Part shown: positions 63,453 to 64,000 of the stretch, in pieces
Layout of the letters: each line of letters starts with the position of its first letter
Position numbering within the stretch: the stretch's first letter is position 1
Assembly: GCA_026315105.1 (NCBI GenBank)
Contig: CM048747.1
Span: 280,865,654 to 280,929,653, forward strand
DNA from: Locusta migratoria
Taxonomy: Eukaryota > Arthropoda > Insecta > Orthoptera > Acrididae
Length of the DNA: 64,000 bases
Direction: 5' to 3'
Notes under the pieces: generated by a model
Databases searched by the model: none
Told to the model about the DNA's origin: nothing
Seen by the model: only the letters and a program-made list of their open reading frames with translations
Program-made: the position numbers and the translations under genes

Positions 63453-64000
63453 ACTTCAATTGTGCCAGCTTAGAAACGTGAGGCCTACTATGTACTGCAG
63501 ACTGTGGGTTGAGGTACTGGTAACGGCGGTCAGTAAAGTGCAGTAACAAATAAGTATTCGGGACTCATTGCTGCTAATCATTCACATATTGCAACACTTT
63601 CGCTGAACACGGTGGTACAATATGGAATCAAACTTGATAGGTAATGGTGGTACAGCCTTGACGACGCCGAAATTTTGCACTAACCGTTGTAGTGGAACTT
63701 CATACAGGATTTAAGCTTCATGTCGCCCTGTGTAACAACTAGATTCTATCACATCTGTATTTCCAACACAATTTCAACTGCAAACTATCATCTCATGTAA
63801 TGTTTTATATGCGAAATCATTTATTATGGTTGCGATCTCCGTAGGAAACGAAATTAGTCGGTAAGCGGCAGCTGTGTATAAATCAGAATTAGCCGGAAGG
63901 AACTGGCGCCGAGGCAAAGCCTAATTAATGAGCTATACGCGGAAGCGCGCGGCGCCGTGAGGAATAGCTTCATTAGGCGTGGGCGGGCGCCTCGCCTCGC
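63453..64000. other. Unassigned; GC-rich at window end
   Basis: AT-rich to about 63,890, then about 110 bases rich in GC and CpG up to the edge (gcggaagcgcgcggcgccgt, gcgggcgcctcgcctcgc). These include inverted homeobox-like cores taattaatga and cttcatta. It could be the edge of a CpG island or conserved element, but the window ends. Confidence 0.35.

Overview
This window looks like repeat-filled nuclear DNA from an insect with a large genome. The most likely source is an orthopteran, possibly an acridid grasshopper or locust. That is inferred from the dense tRNA-derived SINEs and the mix of degenerate Tc1/mariner, CR1/RTE/Jockey-like and Penelope-like elements, as remembered from such genomes; no species marker was found. 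The DNA is AT-rich, and open frames are short and broken almost everywhere. I see no host protein-coding exon, rRNA or intact tRNA gene that I can defend. Everything I can name is a mobile element or a simple repeat, and nearly every coding remnant carries stops or frameshifts.

Layout. 1-5.4 kb: a mariner 5' end, two tRNA-like segments, a foldback with a hammerhead-like motif, a 38-bp minisatellite and one SINE. 5.4-8.4 kb: a Jockey-like reverse transcriptase remnant (-), then a Helitron helicase C-terminus split by a SINE with a perfect 12-bp target duplication. 8.5-17.5 kb: two copies of a second SINE family, non-LTR fragments, a 1.02-kb head-to-head palindrome of Penelope-like 3' sequence, a CR1-type ORF1 with an SGNH esterase domain, an RTE-type fragment and two transposase fragments. 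17.7-24.5 kb: more SINEs and a 2.6-kb non-autonomous hAT-like element (8-bp TSD, subterminal repeats) that hosts two SINEs. 26-34.9 kb: Tc1-like and reverse transcriptase pseudogenes and a second foldback. 35.8-38 kb: a CR1-like fragment split by a 1.59-kb solo LTR. 38.3-41.4 kb: two internally deleted mariners around a Tc1 pseudogene. 41.5-44.8 kb: a nest made of a SINE inside a SINE, then a Tc1 transposase pseudogene holding a tRNA-like foldback, a piggyBac copy with TTAA ends and another SINE family. 45.4-50.7 kb: a short TIR element, an ORF1 zinc-knuckle fragment, SINEs and Penelope-like remnants. 53.9-61.7 kb: a second LTR-like pair, a composite inverted SINE locus and a second copy of the 1.6-kb LTR. 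62.1-63.5 kb: a Tc1-like element with both TIRs and TA duplications, then a SINE. The last ~100 bases turn GC-rich.

No operons or gene partnerships apply. The value of the window is its insertion history. Clean target duplications and rejoined empty sites let several insertion events be ordered by eye. Hammerhead-ribozyme-like motifs recur at Penelope-type remnants. All coordinates and alignments were read by eye; no similarity search, folding or repeat-masking program was run.
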